64,000 nt of DNA from Oscillospiraceae bacterium (GTDB taxonomy: Bacteria > Bacillota > Clostridia > Oscillospirales > Ruminococcaceae): assembly GCA_017550285.1 (NCBI GenBank), contig JAFZPP010000001.1, positions 102,254-166,253 on the forward strand, read 5' to 3'. The position numbers were made by a program, and so were the translations under genes. This document shows, piece by piece, positions 7,727-15,783 of this stretch (the first letter of the stretch is position 1; every line of letters begins with the position of its first letter). The notes beneath the pieces were generated by a model that was given only the letters and a program-made list of their open reading frames with translations, did not search any database and had not been told where the DNA came from.

Positions 7727-9043
7727 TTACGCGGATTCTTCCGCCTGTGTCATATCCTGCGGTGTCATGACGGAATCTGCACCGTTTTCTGCATTCGCAT
7801 CCGCAGCAGCAGTAAATGTCTCTGCTGCCGAGCCGCCGGGCTGATACACAAATTCAAACTTCGGAGACTTCAAACCAAGTACGCTGCGGAGGTCATTGCC
7901 CTTCACGCGAACTTGCCCGCCGATGACTGCGCAGGCTACATAGCCGCCGTCACCGTACTCAAGTTGAATCCAATCATATGGGTTGCCTGAGAGCGATACA
8001 TGGTAAGTGTTTTCGAGCTTGGATTTGAGCACTGCGGAATTAAACACCTTCGTGCTGTTAAAATGCGGATCGGAAGATTCGTCGTGTCTGACGGGCACGC
8101 TCTGCAAATACGGAATGTCTGCATAGAAGACATCCTTGCAGGAAGCCGTTGCACCGCCGCTGGATGCATAGAACGATGTGAGTGCCGGCGCATTCTCGTA
8201 ATAAACTACAATACCGAGAACCGAACGAACGGCATCCACGATTTTCTGGGACGGATTCGCTTTGCAGATCATGCCTGCACCGTAACCGTTATAGAGGTAA
8301 TAGGTGTAAGCTGCAACTGCCTGTGCCTTAATGGCTTCGACAGAGAAAGAATCGCCCATTTCATTGTTGACAATCTGAGAAAGAATCGAAACGACGTTAT
8401 CGGTCTTTCCGCCGACTGTCATGGTTTCCCATTCCGAAGTACCGGTCTGAACCAGCACCGTTCCGGGATAGTAAAGATTCAGAATCTGGTCATACGTCCA
8501 GCCGTCATACATTGCATAGAAGTTTGCGCCGTTCTGGCTCATGCCGACGCCGTGACCGAAACCGGAGGAGTAAAATACAACGCTGTCCGGATCGGCTGCG
8601 ATTGTCTCACGAGTGGTAGCAACAGGTTCTTCATAGGTCGTTACGGCAGACGTAACAGTGGTTATATCGGTTTCGCTGTCATTTGTGACAGCAGTTGTCG
8701 TTGCAGTAGTAGTCGTTGGCGTTTCGTCCGGCTCAGATTCAACTGCCTCATACCGAACAAGCATAAGGCTGTCATCATATTCATAAAGATCAGCCTTCCG
8801 CAAATCGGCAACTTCATATGCGTTTGCACCCGACTGAAGGCTGCTGCGCGAGTCGGCAGGTCCCAAAACGGCTTGTACGTCCGTAATGTTCTCAAAGCCT
8901 CCTGTTGTAGCGGCAAACGCAATATTGGCAGCTCCTGAGCGCAGCATGGCGTCTCTGTCGCTCTGCATTGCACATGTACTGGTGAAACACAGAGCCATTG
9001 CAACCAGAATCGCCACGCGGTTTCTTCGCGTTCGAGCTTGCAT
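7727..9043 (-). CDS. Secreted SpoIID/LytB-like protein with permuted motif order
   Basis: SpoIID/LytB domains act on peptidoglycan (SpoIID is a lytic transglycosylase; LytB enhances an amidase). This 438-residue product has an N-terminal membrane or signal segment (about 9-26), an acidic, Thr-rich linker (about 100-145), then GFGHGVGMSQNGA (161-173) and YPGT. That block normally ends the family domain. Here it comes first and is followed by the usual early parts: EMGDSFSVEAIKAQAVAAYT, SFYASSGGATASCKDVF, PYLQSVPV, and lastly LRSVLGL. This looks like a circular permutation. I chose the ATG at 9043 because GGAGAG lies 6 nt upstream; an ATG 27 bp earlier lacks such a site. It lies downstream of the sortase gene on the same strand. 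Confidence 0.75.
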   Translation of the reverse strand: MQARTRRNRVAILVAMALCFTSTCAMQSDRDAMLRSGAANIAFAATTGGFENITDVQAVLGPADSRSSLQSGANAYEVADLRKADLYEYDDSLMLVRYEAVESEPDETPTTTTATTTAVTNDSETDITTVTSAVTTYEEPVATTRETIAADPDSVVFYSSGFGHGVGMSQNGANFYAMYDGWTYDQILNLYYPGTVLVQTGTSEWETMTVGGKTDNVVSILSQIVNNEMGDSFSVEAIKAQAVAAYTYYLYNGYGAGMICKANPSQKIVDAVRSVLGIVVYYENAPALTSFYASSGGATASCKDVFYADIPYLQSVPVRHDESSDPHFNSTKVFNSAVLKSKLENTYHVSLSGNPYDWIQLEYGDGGYVACAVIGGQVRVKGNDLRSVLGLKSPKFEFVYQPGGSAAETFTAAADANAENGADSVMTPQDMTQAEESA

Positions 9044-9436
9044 AGTTTCTCTCCAATATATCAATCTCACCGGGTATATCCCGGCTTTATTTCCCCAAGA
9101 TTGCTGTGGGGATTTTGTCTAAACGTTTGTGTCCTCCCTTCGCCGTCCGACCGATCCCAATACGGTCTTTCAGCGCGCGCCATCCGGGAACGACGCGTTG
9201 TTCTGCGTCGCAGTTTACCTGCGTACATCTCTCTGTTAAGCTATTAGATCACATACTGCGGAGATGTGCGCCGCAGCTCCCGCCGCGGGTGAGGGCGGCT
9301 GTTCGCTCGCCGCTCAGATACAGTATGAGAAAGCATAACCGAAAGAAAACAGTCCGCACAAAGCGGAAACAAGTTCGTTTACCTCCTTGACATCCCATTT
9401 CCCTTCAGCTTGATTTCGGTGAAATCAAAACCTGAA
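9044..9436 (-). ncRNA. Long intergenic leader before the SpoIID-like gene
   Basis: 393 bp between the sortase stop codon and the SpoIID-like start. On the transcribed strand it contains several GC-rich hairpins (for example GACGC/GCGTC around 9190-9210, CCCC/GGGG and CCGGG/CCCGG just before the gene) and the blocks ATGTGATCT (9246-9254) and GAGAGATGTAC (9223-9233), which recur in the same order in the leader of the sortase gene. A perfect AAGGAGGT at 9382-9389 precedes a TTG-started frame of 42 codons (9244-9372), which might be a leader peptide or chance. No known riboswitch class was recognised; c-di-AMP (ydaO) and c-di-GMP consensus motifs were looked for and not seen. Confidence 0.4.
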
Positions 9437-11008
9437 TTACGTTTTCGGACCATACGGTACGAACTTCTTGGGATCGTAATTAACAGGGCGGCCTCCTTTG
9501 TAGTAGGCCTTAGGGTACAGCACATTGTCATTCAATGTGGCATTCTCTGTTCCCTCTTTTGGGTCCTCGCCTTCTTCGACGCGGACTTCTCGACACATCA
9601 ATATCAGCTTGGCATTGGCGACCAGTCCGTTGCACGTGTACAGCGACAAGAGTTGATCTCCATACCGCACATCAACATTTGTGTTGATCATGGTGCGTTT
9701 CTTTGCTTCGTTCACATAATCATAGAACGATTCCTCATCAGGGAAATCGAGCGTATTCCAGCAGTCAAAGGCATATTCCGAATCATAATCCTCACCGTCA
9801 ACGATAAAGACGGCAAAAATCTTGAACTGATAGTCCTTGTAGAGCGAGGAATAGTTGACGATCGGGTGAGCGCTGTAGAATGACGGATTGTTGATATAGT
9901 CGCGCAGACTTCCGAACATCGTTCTATTATTCATGTTATGTCCGTAAATGAAAACATTTCCGGAATTGTCGTAAACACGACGGTGATCGACTACTTCATC
10001 AAAGTGGTTCCGGAAATCCATAAAGATGCAGCCAGCTTTGCTCTGCTCCTGCATGAAAGTCCGGTAGAGATAGTAGTCATTTGGATTTTTGTTGGGATCA
10101 CTCAGCTTTTGCTTCTGTACGACAGGATAGCTGACCTCTGTCCCCTCGATGTTGACATAGCCGACAGCATCAGGATTCAAAGGAAGCAGCGTATTCCCGT
10201 AGTAGTTATAATCGAGCCACTCGATCATTTCACCGGTCGCGGGGTCTTCCTTATAATTATCATTCGAGAAATGTCGGTTCGCCCTTGCTGCATCAATCCG
10301 CGCCTGAAGCTCCCTGTAACTCTTTTTGGCCTCGTACAGGTCGATATAGTAGTTACCGATCAGGAACGTGCAGACGCCGACAACAATCAGCGCAAGCGAA
10401 AAGATAATTTTCCGGAATGACTCAAACATGGAGTCGCCCTTCCACGGGACAAAAAACCTGAGGATCTCAGTCAAAGTATATTGGTTGCGCTTTTTCTTAC
10501 CGTTTCCCTTCCGCTGCCGCGGTACCGCCTCCGGAATAACCTTCTCCCGAGTCACCGTGTGTGTCTCAGGTCTCGGCGCTCCCGTCTGCCGTACAGCAGC
10601 CTTCGGTCTTTCTGCCGGAGCAGGTCTGACCTCCTCCCGCCGGACGCGCGGTCTGGCGGACGCTTCCGTTCTGCCGGAAGAATATTCGACATGCGGCTCT
10701 GCATTTTCTGTGGAGTGACGTTTTGCTTCGACTTCTTCTAAAATTGCCGTAATGTCGTCCCGATTATGATTCTGCCTTCTTTCCGTTTCCCGAAGAACAT
10801 CTCTCAGCCGATCCTCCGCCGAAATCTCCGCATGTCCCGCGGCACCCTTCAGCATCCGATGAGCACTGTATGTTCTTCCGGTCCCGTTCCGACTGACATC
10901 CGCCCGAAGCGGGGAATCATTCCCGGGTACTGCATTCTGCGCACCGGCAGTTTCCTGCGGTGCATCAGGGCAGCTAGGTTCTTGATAGGGATTTTGCCTG
11001 ATATCCAT
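9437..11008 (-). CDS. Class B sortase with long cytoplasmic N-terminal extension
   Basis: Membrane transpeptidase that links sorting-signal proteins to the cell wall. The 523-residue product has about 200 N-terminal residues rich in Arg, Glu, Ala and Pro, predicted disordered and cytoplasmic, then one membrane segment (about 200-222) and an extracellular sortase domain. Catalytic features are IYGHNM (His), LLSLYTCNG (Cys) and LMCREVR (Arg), with the class B insert region between His and Cys. Typical SrtB proteins are about 250 residues, so the extension is unusual. The start is set at ATG 11006-11008 because GGAGG lies 7 nt upstream; the open frame extends 68 codons further without such a site. 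In cellulosome-forming ruminococci sortases anchor scaffoldins, a plausible but unproven role here. Confidence 0.88.
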   Translation of the reverse strand: MDIRQNPYQEPSCPDAPQETAGAQNAVPGNDSPLRADVSRNGTGRTYSAHRMLKGAAGHAEISAEDRLRDVLRETERRQNHNRDDITAILEEVEAKRHSTENAEPHVEYSSGRTEASARPRVRREEVRPAPAERPKAAVRQTGAPRPETHTVTREKVIPEAVPRQRKGNGKKKRNQYTLTEILRFFVPWKGDSMFESFRKIIFSLALIVVGVCTFLIGNYYIDLYEAKKSYRELQARIDAARANRHFSNDNYKEDPATGEMIEWLDYNYYGNTLLPLNPDAVGYVNIEGTEVSYPVVQKQKLSDPNKNPNDYYLYRTFMQEQSKAGCIFMDFRNHFDEVVDHRRVYDNSGNVFIYGHNMNNRTMFGSLRDYINNPSFYSAHPIVNYSSLYKDYQFKIFAVFIVDGEDYDSEYAFDCWNTLDFPDEESFYDYVNEAKKRTMINTNVDVRYGDQLLSLYTCNGLVANAKLILMCREVRVEEGEDPKEGTENATLNDNVLYPKAYYKGGRPVNYDPKKFVPYGPKT

Positions 11009-11531
11009 TTGAACGCCTCCATCATTTGCTTCAAGCATCCGCTTGCAGGACGGCATAGGAACAGCACGCCCGTTCAGCGAAGCATCCGCACAGGTTTTGC
11101 AGGTGAGAGTCTGTACATCTCTCAATCCGCAAGTCATTCTCCGAAAACGGAGATCACATTTCATGAAATTTCGCCGGACGCCGCCGGATTGCTCCGACGA
11201 CAGCATGTGCATCTAACCGGCAGAAACCGTGTCAGCGGTGCGGTCGGAAGTTCCGCCGTTCCGCTCCGGATTCCAGCCGTTCCGGTTCCTTCGCGGTTTG
11301 CCAAACTGTGATACGACTGCTGAACGCAGTCACCGGTGATGCCGGCAGATCACAGTCCGGAAATCCGAGATTTCACCGGACAGGACATGAAGCGAGTTTC
11401 GCTTCATCCGGTCAGAGCAGCCGCAGCTCCGGTTTCGTAACACGGGATGCGCCTGACACTGATGTATTCGTTCAGAGAACAGTGTTCCGCATTTGCAGCA
11501 GATGCCGCAGTCCGCAGTTCACCTATTCTCA
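11009..11531 (-). ncRNA. Long structured leader of the sortase gene
   Basis: About 520 nt separate the predicted transcription start (near 11531) from the sortase start codon. The transcribed strand has many local hairpins, such as ATGAAGCGA/TCGCTTCAT (11385-11407), GACTGC/GCAGTC (11317-11333) and CTCCG/CGGAG (11139-11152). It shares with the next leader downstream the blocks ATGTGATCT (11151-11159) and GAGAGATGTAC (11113-11123), here separated by an extra hairpin. No convincing ORF on either strand and no RNA family that I recognise (RNase P, tmRNA and cobalamin motifs were looked for). Confidence 0.4.
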
Positions 11532-11537
11532 TTGAAC

Positions 11538-11567
11538 ATTGTACTACATCAGAAGGCATATTGTCAA
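11538..11567 (-). promoter_or_regulatory. Promoter of the sortase leader
   Basis: TTGACA (11562-11567) and TACAAT (11538-11543) on the minus strand, 18-bp spacer. The remaining 11568-11769 holds no gene that I can support. Confidence 0.7.
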
Positions 11568-11769
11568 GTCAGAAGCCGTGTTTTTGTCATCTTCTGCCAA
11601 ATCGGAGCCGGATAGCCTGTTGAAATTCATCATCCGGTCTAAATCATTATTTTATATCATTGAAGCATTTCCTTGCATATCGTTCCGGCGGATATCCTCC
11701 GTCAGAATGCGGATATGCAGTGTTCAATCGTAAAATGTTCCACATGAAACATCAAATTTCAAACATCAG

Positions 11770-12981
11770 TCAGAGCATCTGCTCCTCGGAGACATGCTGT
11801 GCAAAGACTTTTTTCATCGCGCCGGCAATCGCAGCCTCAACAAGCGGCGCAAAATCGACCTCAGCCTGTGCCGCAGCTACTTCGTCGAGATGCGGACGCA
11901 GCTTCGGATGCCGCGGCGTAAAGACCGTGCAGCAGTCCTCATATGGCTGAATCGAAATATCAAATGTATCAATCTTGCGTGATATCTCGACGATCTCCGT
12001 CTTATCCATGCCGATCAGCGGGCGGAGCACCGGCATCGTCGCAACAGCATCGGTGCATTGCAGTGCCGGAAGTGTCTGGCTTGCGACCTGACCGAGACTC
12101 TCACCGGTGATGATCGCACCGCAGTCCTCGCGCTCCGCAAGGCGGCAGGCAATTTCCATCATCAGGCGGCGCATCAGAATCGTGAAATACTCCTCGGGGC
12201 AGTTCCGCTGGAGCTGCTCCTGAATCTCCGTGAACGGCACGCAGTAGAATGCCATGCTGCCGCACCACGGCGTCAGCTTTTCGCAGAGCTGTTCGACCTT
12301 CAGCAGCGCACGCTCGGATGTATACGGCGGCGATGCAAAATGGCATGCCGTCACGCGCAGCCCGCGCTTTGCCATCATATATGCGGCGACCGGACTGTCA
12401 ATACCGCCGGAAAGCAGCAGCATCGCATTGCCCGCCGTACCGACCGGCAGACCGCCTGCACCGCGCTCCCGTGCCGCATGAACATATGCATTGAGATCAC
12501 GGATTTCAACGGTGACCGTCACATCCGGCTGATTGACATCGACCTTCAAATGCGGATAATGCTCGAGCAGAATGCCGCCCAGCTCTGCACAGATCTGCGG
12601 CGATTTCATCGGGAATGCCTTATCCGCACGCTTCGCCTCCACCTTGAAGGTCTTTGCGGCATTCAGCGCATCGGCAAGATACGGCACCGAACGCGCCGAA
12701 ATATCTGCGAAGGATTTTTCGCAGGTCAGCGCACGCGCCAGTGCTGCAATGCCGAACACCTTTTTCAGACGCGGCAATGCCTCTGCAAGCAGCTCGCCGC
12801 AGGCTTCATCGGTCTCCGCTTCCGGCACAACATAAATCGTAGACTGCGCCTTGGAATACGAAAATTTGCCGATTTTCTTGAGCCGGTAGCGGATATTCCG
12901 CAGCAGCACATCTTCAAAGGAACTGCGGTTCAGCCCCTTGAGCGCCATTTCGCCGTATTTTACCAGAATGATCTCTCTCAT
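11770..12981 (-). CDS. thiI: tRNA 4-thiouridine sulfurtransferase
   Basis: Adenylates U8 of tRNA and transfers sulfur to make 4-thiouridine; in many bacteria it also feeds thiazole synthesis. The 403-residue product has the N-terminal ferredoxin-like/THUMP region (about 1-165) and the PP-loop ATP-binding motif LLSGGIDSPVAAYM near residue 190. There is no C-terminal rhodanese domain, so sulfur must come from a separate persulfide donor, consistent with the cysteine desulfurase two genes upstream. GAGG lies about 8 nt before the ATG. Confidence 0.95.
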   Translation of the reverse strand: MREIILVKYGEMALKGLNRSSFEDVLLRNIRYRLKKIGKFSYSKAQSTIYVVPEAETDEACGELLAEALPRLKKVFGIAALARALTCEKSFADISARSVPYLADALNAAKTFKVEAKRADKAFPMKSPQICAELGGILLEHYPHLKVDVNQPDVTVTVEIRDLNAYVHAARERGAGGLPVGTAGNAMLLLSGGIDSPVAAYMMAKRGLRVTACHFASPPYTSERALLKVEQLCEKLTPWCGSMAFYCVPFTEIQEQLQRNCPEEYFTILMRRLMMEIACRLAEREDCGAIITGESLGQVASQTLPALQCTDAVATMPVLRPLIGMDKTEIVEISRKIDTFDISIQPYEDCCTVFTPRHPKLRPHLDEVAAAQAEVDFAPLVEAAIAGAMKKVFAQHVSEEQML

Positions 12982-13040
12982 GTCACAAACCTCATATATT
13001 ATAATAGTATAGAACCGGAATGCATCCGGAAAATGTGCAG

Positions 13041-13481
13041 TTAATCCGCCAGCATGCGGAACATCGTAATCATATCCGGACTGCGCTGAAATCCGTTTTT
13101 CAGATAGAAGCGCTCACTCGGATAGCCGCGCGTAGTTTGCAGGACGATGCTCACGCAGCCTTCTGCCTGCATCTCAGCCGCAATCTGCTGCATCATCTCA
13201 GAGCCGATTCCTTTGCCCTGTGTTTCCGCGGATACACAGAATTCGTCGATCACATATTCTCTGCCATGGAGATAGGTACAGACCCTTCCGGCGGCAAGCG
13301 CAAGGATTTTTCCTTCCTGCTCATAAACAAATCCGCGTGAAAACGGTGTTCCCGTCAGCTCAGAGATGCGCGTTTCAGCAAGTGAAGCCGTCCAGCTTTC
13401 ATTCCACGGTGCCGCTGAAAACGCGCTGCAAAAAACGGCTGCACATGCCGTCAGATCGCGCGGCTCATATTTACGTATCAT
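13041..13481 (-). CDS. GNAT family N-acetyltransferase
   Basis: 146-residue acetyl-CoA-dependent transferase of unknown substrate. The GNAT core is visible as the acceptor-strand region VIDEFCVSAETQGKGIGSEM, which contains the Q/RxxGxG/A acetyl-CoA loop (QGKGIG), and a C-terminal ERFYLKNGFQ motif. The ATG at 13481 has AGGAG 5 nt upstream; an earlier in-frame ATG at 13514 overlaps the cysteine desulfurase gene and lacks that site. It sits 16 bp after the desulfurase stop and 59 bp before thiI, so it is probably cotranscribed with both, though no link to tRNA thiolation is evident. Confidence 0.85.
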   Translation of the reverse strand: MIRKYEPRDLTACAAVFCSAFSAAPWNESWTASLAETRISELTGTPFSRGFVYEQEGKILALAAGRVCTYLHGREYVIDEFCVSAETQGKGIGSEMMQQIAAEMQAEGCVSIVLQTTRGYPSERFYLKNGFQRSPDMITMFRMLAD

Positions 13482-13497
13482 ATTTTCTCCTGTTATG

Positions 13498-14634
13498 TTA
13501 TCGTTTATGCACAAGCTGCTCCTGCGCTGCTTTCAGTGCAGTACAGAGCGCCGTGATGTCCTCCGGCGTATTTTCTGCGCAGAAGCTGACACGCAGCGTA
13601 CTGTCCGCGAGGTCCTGCCTGATACCGAACTGCTGCAAAACGCCGCTCTGTTTTCCTTTGGAGCAGGCGGAACCGCTCGATACGTAAATCTCACGGTCAG
13701 AGAGAAAATGCAGCATTGTCTCCGAACGCAGTCCCTTTACCGAAAAGCTCAGGATATACGGGCTGCCGTCCGCAGGCGAATTGACCGTAACGCCTTCCAG
13801 TTCAGAAAGCTGCCGGATACATTCGCTGCGCAGACCGGAAGCATATTCCGCACGCACTGCAATCGTACCGCGCAATTCCCCGACCGCAGCGCCGAAGCCT
13901 GCAATCAGCGGTACGGACTCTGTACCCGGACGCATCGCGCCCTCCTGCTCGCCGCCCTTCATCAGCGGAATCAGACGGACTCCCTTTTTATGATACAGTG
14001 CGCCGACGCCCTTGCAGGCATGTACCTTGTGTCCGCTGACCGTCAGCAAATCGGCGCTCAGCTTCGCCGGATTCACCGGCAGCTTCATGAAGCCCTGCAC
14101 CGCATCGCAATGCGTGATCGTCTGCGGATATTCGCGCTTGATCTGTGCAAATGCCTGCTGTACCGGCAAAACCGCACCGGTTTCGTTATTGACAAGCATC
14201 ATGCTGACAAGACAGGTCTCCTCATTGACCGCGGATACGATTGATTCAGCGCGCAGGATGCCGTCCGCATCCGGTGCCACACGAATCACCTCATAGCCTT
14301 CTGCTTCCAGCATATCAAAGGCACCCTTCACGGATGCATGCTCAACCGTTGTCGTCACAACACGCCGCTTTCGTCTGCCGTATGCATACGCCGCACCGCT
14401 AATCGCAAGATGATTGCTCTCCGTTGCACCGGATGTAAACATCACAGAAGCTGCCTCGCATCCGAGTGCTGCCGCAATCTGCTTACGCGCCTGTTCCATG
14501 CAGAGCTGCGCCTCCAATCCAAAACGGTGCAGCGAGGACGGATTTCCGTAGGTTTCGCGCATCATGCCGCACATGGCATTCAGGCATGCCTCCCCCGGAC
14601 GCGACGTTGCGGCGGAATCCAGATAAATCGTCAT
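13498..14634 (-). CDS. Cysteine desulfurase (NifS/IscS-like)
   Basis: PLP enzyme releasing sulfur from cysteine as an enzyme-bound persulfide. The 378-residue product begins IYLDSAATSRP; TTTVEHASVKG contains the PLP-stacking His, SGHKVHACKGVGALY the PLP-lysine, and SSGSACSKGKQSG the mobile-loop catalytic Cys. Its neighbours suggest that it is the sulfur donor for ThiI (a NifZ-like role in B. subtilis terms) rather than the main Fe-S cluster enzyme. The start at 14634 fits the family N-terminus; upstream in-frame ATGs at 14658 and 14685 would add residues the family lacks, though spacing from GGGAG to the chosen ATG is long. Confidence 0.92.
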   Translation of the reverse strand: MTIYLDSAATSRPGEACLNAMCGMMRETYGNPSSLHRFGLEAQLCMEQARKQIAAALGCEAASVMFTSGATESNHLAISGAAYAYGRRKRRVVTTTVEHASVKGAFDMLEAEGYEVIRVAPDADGILRAESIVSAVNEETCLVSMMLVNNETGAVLPVQQAFAQIKREYPQTITHCDAVQGFMKLPVNPAKLSADLLTVSGHKVHACKGVGALYHKKGVRLIPLMKGGEQEGAMRPGTESVPLIAGFGAAVGELRGTIAVRAEYASGLRSECIRQLSELEGVTVNSPADGSPYILSFSVKGLRSETMLHFLSDREIYVSSGSACSKGKQSGVLQQFGIRQDLADSTLRVSFCAENTPEDITALCTALKAAQEQLVHKR

Positions 14635-14673
14635 TTTTGTGAGAATCCACTCCCTCATTTTAACACTGAGTCC

Positions 14674-14702
14674 ATTATAACACACTTATGAGAAAATTAC
14701 AA
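14674..14702 (-). promoter_or_regulatory. Promoter of the desulfurase-GNAT-thiI operon
   Basis: TTGTAA (14697-14702), 17-bp spacer, TATAAT (14674-14679) on the minus strand, 40 bp upstream of the desulfurase start. Confidence 0.65.
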
Positions 14703-14733
14703 AAAAAGTTTTTGAAAAATTTGCGAAAACCCC

Positions 14734-14762
14734 TTGACAAAACATTCGGATTATGATATAAT
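14734..14762 (+). promoter_or_regulatory. Consensus promoter of the tRNA-Leu gene
   Basis: TTGACA (14734-14739), 17-bp spacer, TATAAT (14757-14762), starting 34 bp before the tRNA. Confidence 0.85.
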
Positions 14763-14795
14763 AACAAAGTCGCAGGAAAACAGCGGCAAGGATGT

Positions 14796-14879
14796 GCGGA
14801 TATGGCGGAATTGGCAGACGCGCATGGTTCAGGTCCATGTGATAGCAATATCATGGAGGTTCAAGTCCTCTTATCCGCA
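14796..14879 (+). tRNA. tRNA-Leu (anticodon CAG)
   Basis: Acceptor stem GCGGATA / TATCCGC, D-arm with GGCAGAC, anticodon stem CATGG/CCATG around loop TTCAGGT (anticodon CAG), a long variable arm (GATAGCAATATC) as in class II tRNAs, and T-arm GGAGG-TTCAAGT-CCTCT. 84 nt; CCA is not encoded directly after the discriminator A. Confidence 0.95.
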
Positions 14880-14886
14880 TCCAAAG

Positions 14887-14917
14887 CCCTCATACAAACC
14901 GTATGAGGGTTTTTTTC
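14887..14917 (+). terminator. Terminator after tRNA-Leu
   Basis: Stem CCCTCATAC / GTATGAGGG with a 5-nt loop and a run of eight T. Confidence 0.9.
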
Positions 14918-14926
14918 ATTCCGGTT

Positions 14927-14997
14927 GCAGGCGTAGTTTAATGGTAAAACATCAGCTTCCCAAGCTGAGGTCGGGGGTTCGATTCCCCTCGCCTGCT
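14927..14997 (+). tRNA. tRNA-Gly (anticodon CCC); prophage integration site
   Basis: Acceptor GCAGGCG / CGCCTGC, D-arm, anticodon stem TCAGC/GCTGA with loop TTCCCAA (anticodon CCC), T-arm CGGGG-GTTCGATT-CCCCT, discriminator T. 71 nt. Its last 26 bp plus TA recur at 18073-18100, marking the target site of the integrated element that starts here. No promoter of its own was found in the 9 bp after the tRNA-Leu terminator. Confidence 0.95.
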
Positions 14998-14999
14998 TA
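14972..14999 (+). repeat. attL: left 28-bp direct repeat
   Basis: From the T-arm of tRNA-Gly through its acceptor 3' end plus TA; identical to 18073-18100. The intact tRNA lies on this side. Confidence 0.9.
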
Positions 15000-15008
15000 T
15001 ATGTAATT

Positions 15009-15050
15009 ATCACGCATGTACGTTATTTTAACGTATGTGCGTGATTTTTT
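15009..15050 (+). terminator. Hairpin and T-run after tRNA-Gly
   Basis: Long stem starting ATCACGCA and closing TGCGTGAT, fully paired inward when G-U pairs are allowed, followed by TTTTTT. It lies inside the element just right of attL and probably terminates tRNA-Gly transcripts. Confidence 0.8.
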
Positions 15051-15111
15051 CGCCGCTCGTACTAATATGTCTCTCACAAGATATTGTGAAAAATCACACC
15101 ATCTAGTGACA

Positions 15112-15134
15112 AAATATGACACGAAATATGACAC
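15112..15134 (+). repeat. Left arm-type integrase sites (two direct repeats)
   Basis: Two copies of AAATATGACAC at 15112-15122 and 15124-15134, next to the integrase stop codon. The same core recurs near the right end, as expected for arm-binding sites of a tyrosine integrase. Confidence 0.6.
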
Positions 15135-15135
15135 G

Positions 15136-15783
15136 TTATTCCTGATCGTCGTTCAAAATGGACTCGTAGTAATCTTGTACGACCTGATCAGCTCGCTCCC
15201 TGTCTGGAGAAAAAGAGTGCTGGTACACATTTCGCATCGTGTTCGTGGTAGCCCAACCGCCTCTATCAGCAGCAACTCTGTCAGAGATTCCGAGTCGGTT
15301 CATATCCGACGCGGCGATATGTCTCAGGTCGTGGAATCTAACGTGGTCAAATCCGTGCTTTTTCATCAATCTTGTGAACCGCGAGTATATCGCCTTGGCC
15401 GTCATTGTCGTGGCATACATCTCGTCTCTATCTAAAATCATGCGTTTCAATCTCTCAGAAATCCTAATAACCCGTCTCGACGAATCAGTTTTCGCAAGCT
15501 CCTTCTCAACGCTCTTACCACCGACCGTTATCATGACGTTCTCTATATATAGTAGATCGCCACTGATAGCGGTCTTTTTTATCCCTCGAACCTCGGACAT
15601 TCTCAGGCACAAACAGAGTGCTAAAAGTACAGGAAGTTCTATCGGCGTACCACGAACCGCTCTAACGACGTCCTCTGCCGTTGGAAGATTCTGCTTTAAC
15701 TGCTTTGTGCGCCGTGGCAATCTTACGTTTGGTACGTAGTCTGGACGCAACAATGACAGCGTTGAGTGAAGCAATCCATACAT
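15136..15783 (-). pseudogene. Tyrosine integrase, N-terminus deleted
   Basis: The C-terminal catalytic domain of a phage-type site-specific recombinase remains complete: CLRMSEVRG (first Arg), FHDLRH (HxxR), GGWATTNTMRNVYQHS (Trp and the Tyr nucleophile). About 216 residues of recognisable integrase are left; complete phage integrases of this type are about 360-390 residues and have N-terminal arm-binding and core-binding domains. The open frame extends upstream to 15963, but those 60 codons are antisense to the reverse transcriptase and do not look like integrase. The gene sits beside attL, as usual for prophages. It is unlikely to recombine the att sites unaided. Confidence 0.85.

Noticed and set aside
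9038..9390. Small + strand frames in the leader before the SpoIID-like gene
   Set aside because: Frames have no ribosome binding sites and overlap hairpin-rich DNA transcribed from the other strand.
11009..11531. RNase P RNA, tmRNA or a known riboswitch in the sortase leader
   Set aside because: The conserved GAGGAAAGTCC of RNase P, a tmRNA tag frame with tRNA-like ends, and cobalamin, c-di-AMP and c-di-GMP riboswitch motifs were looked for and not seen.
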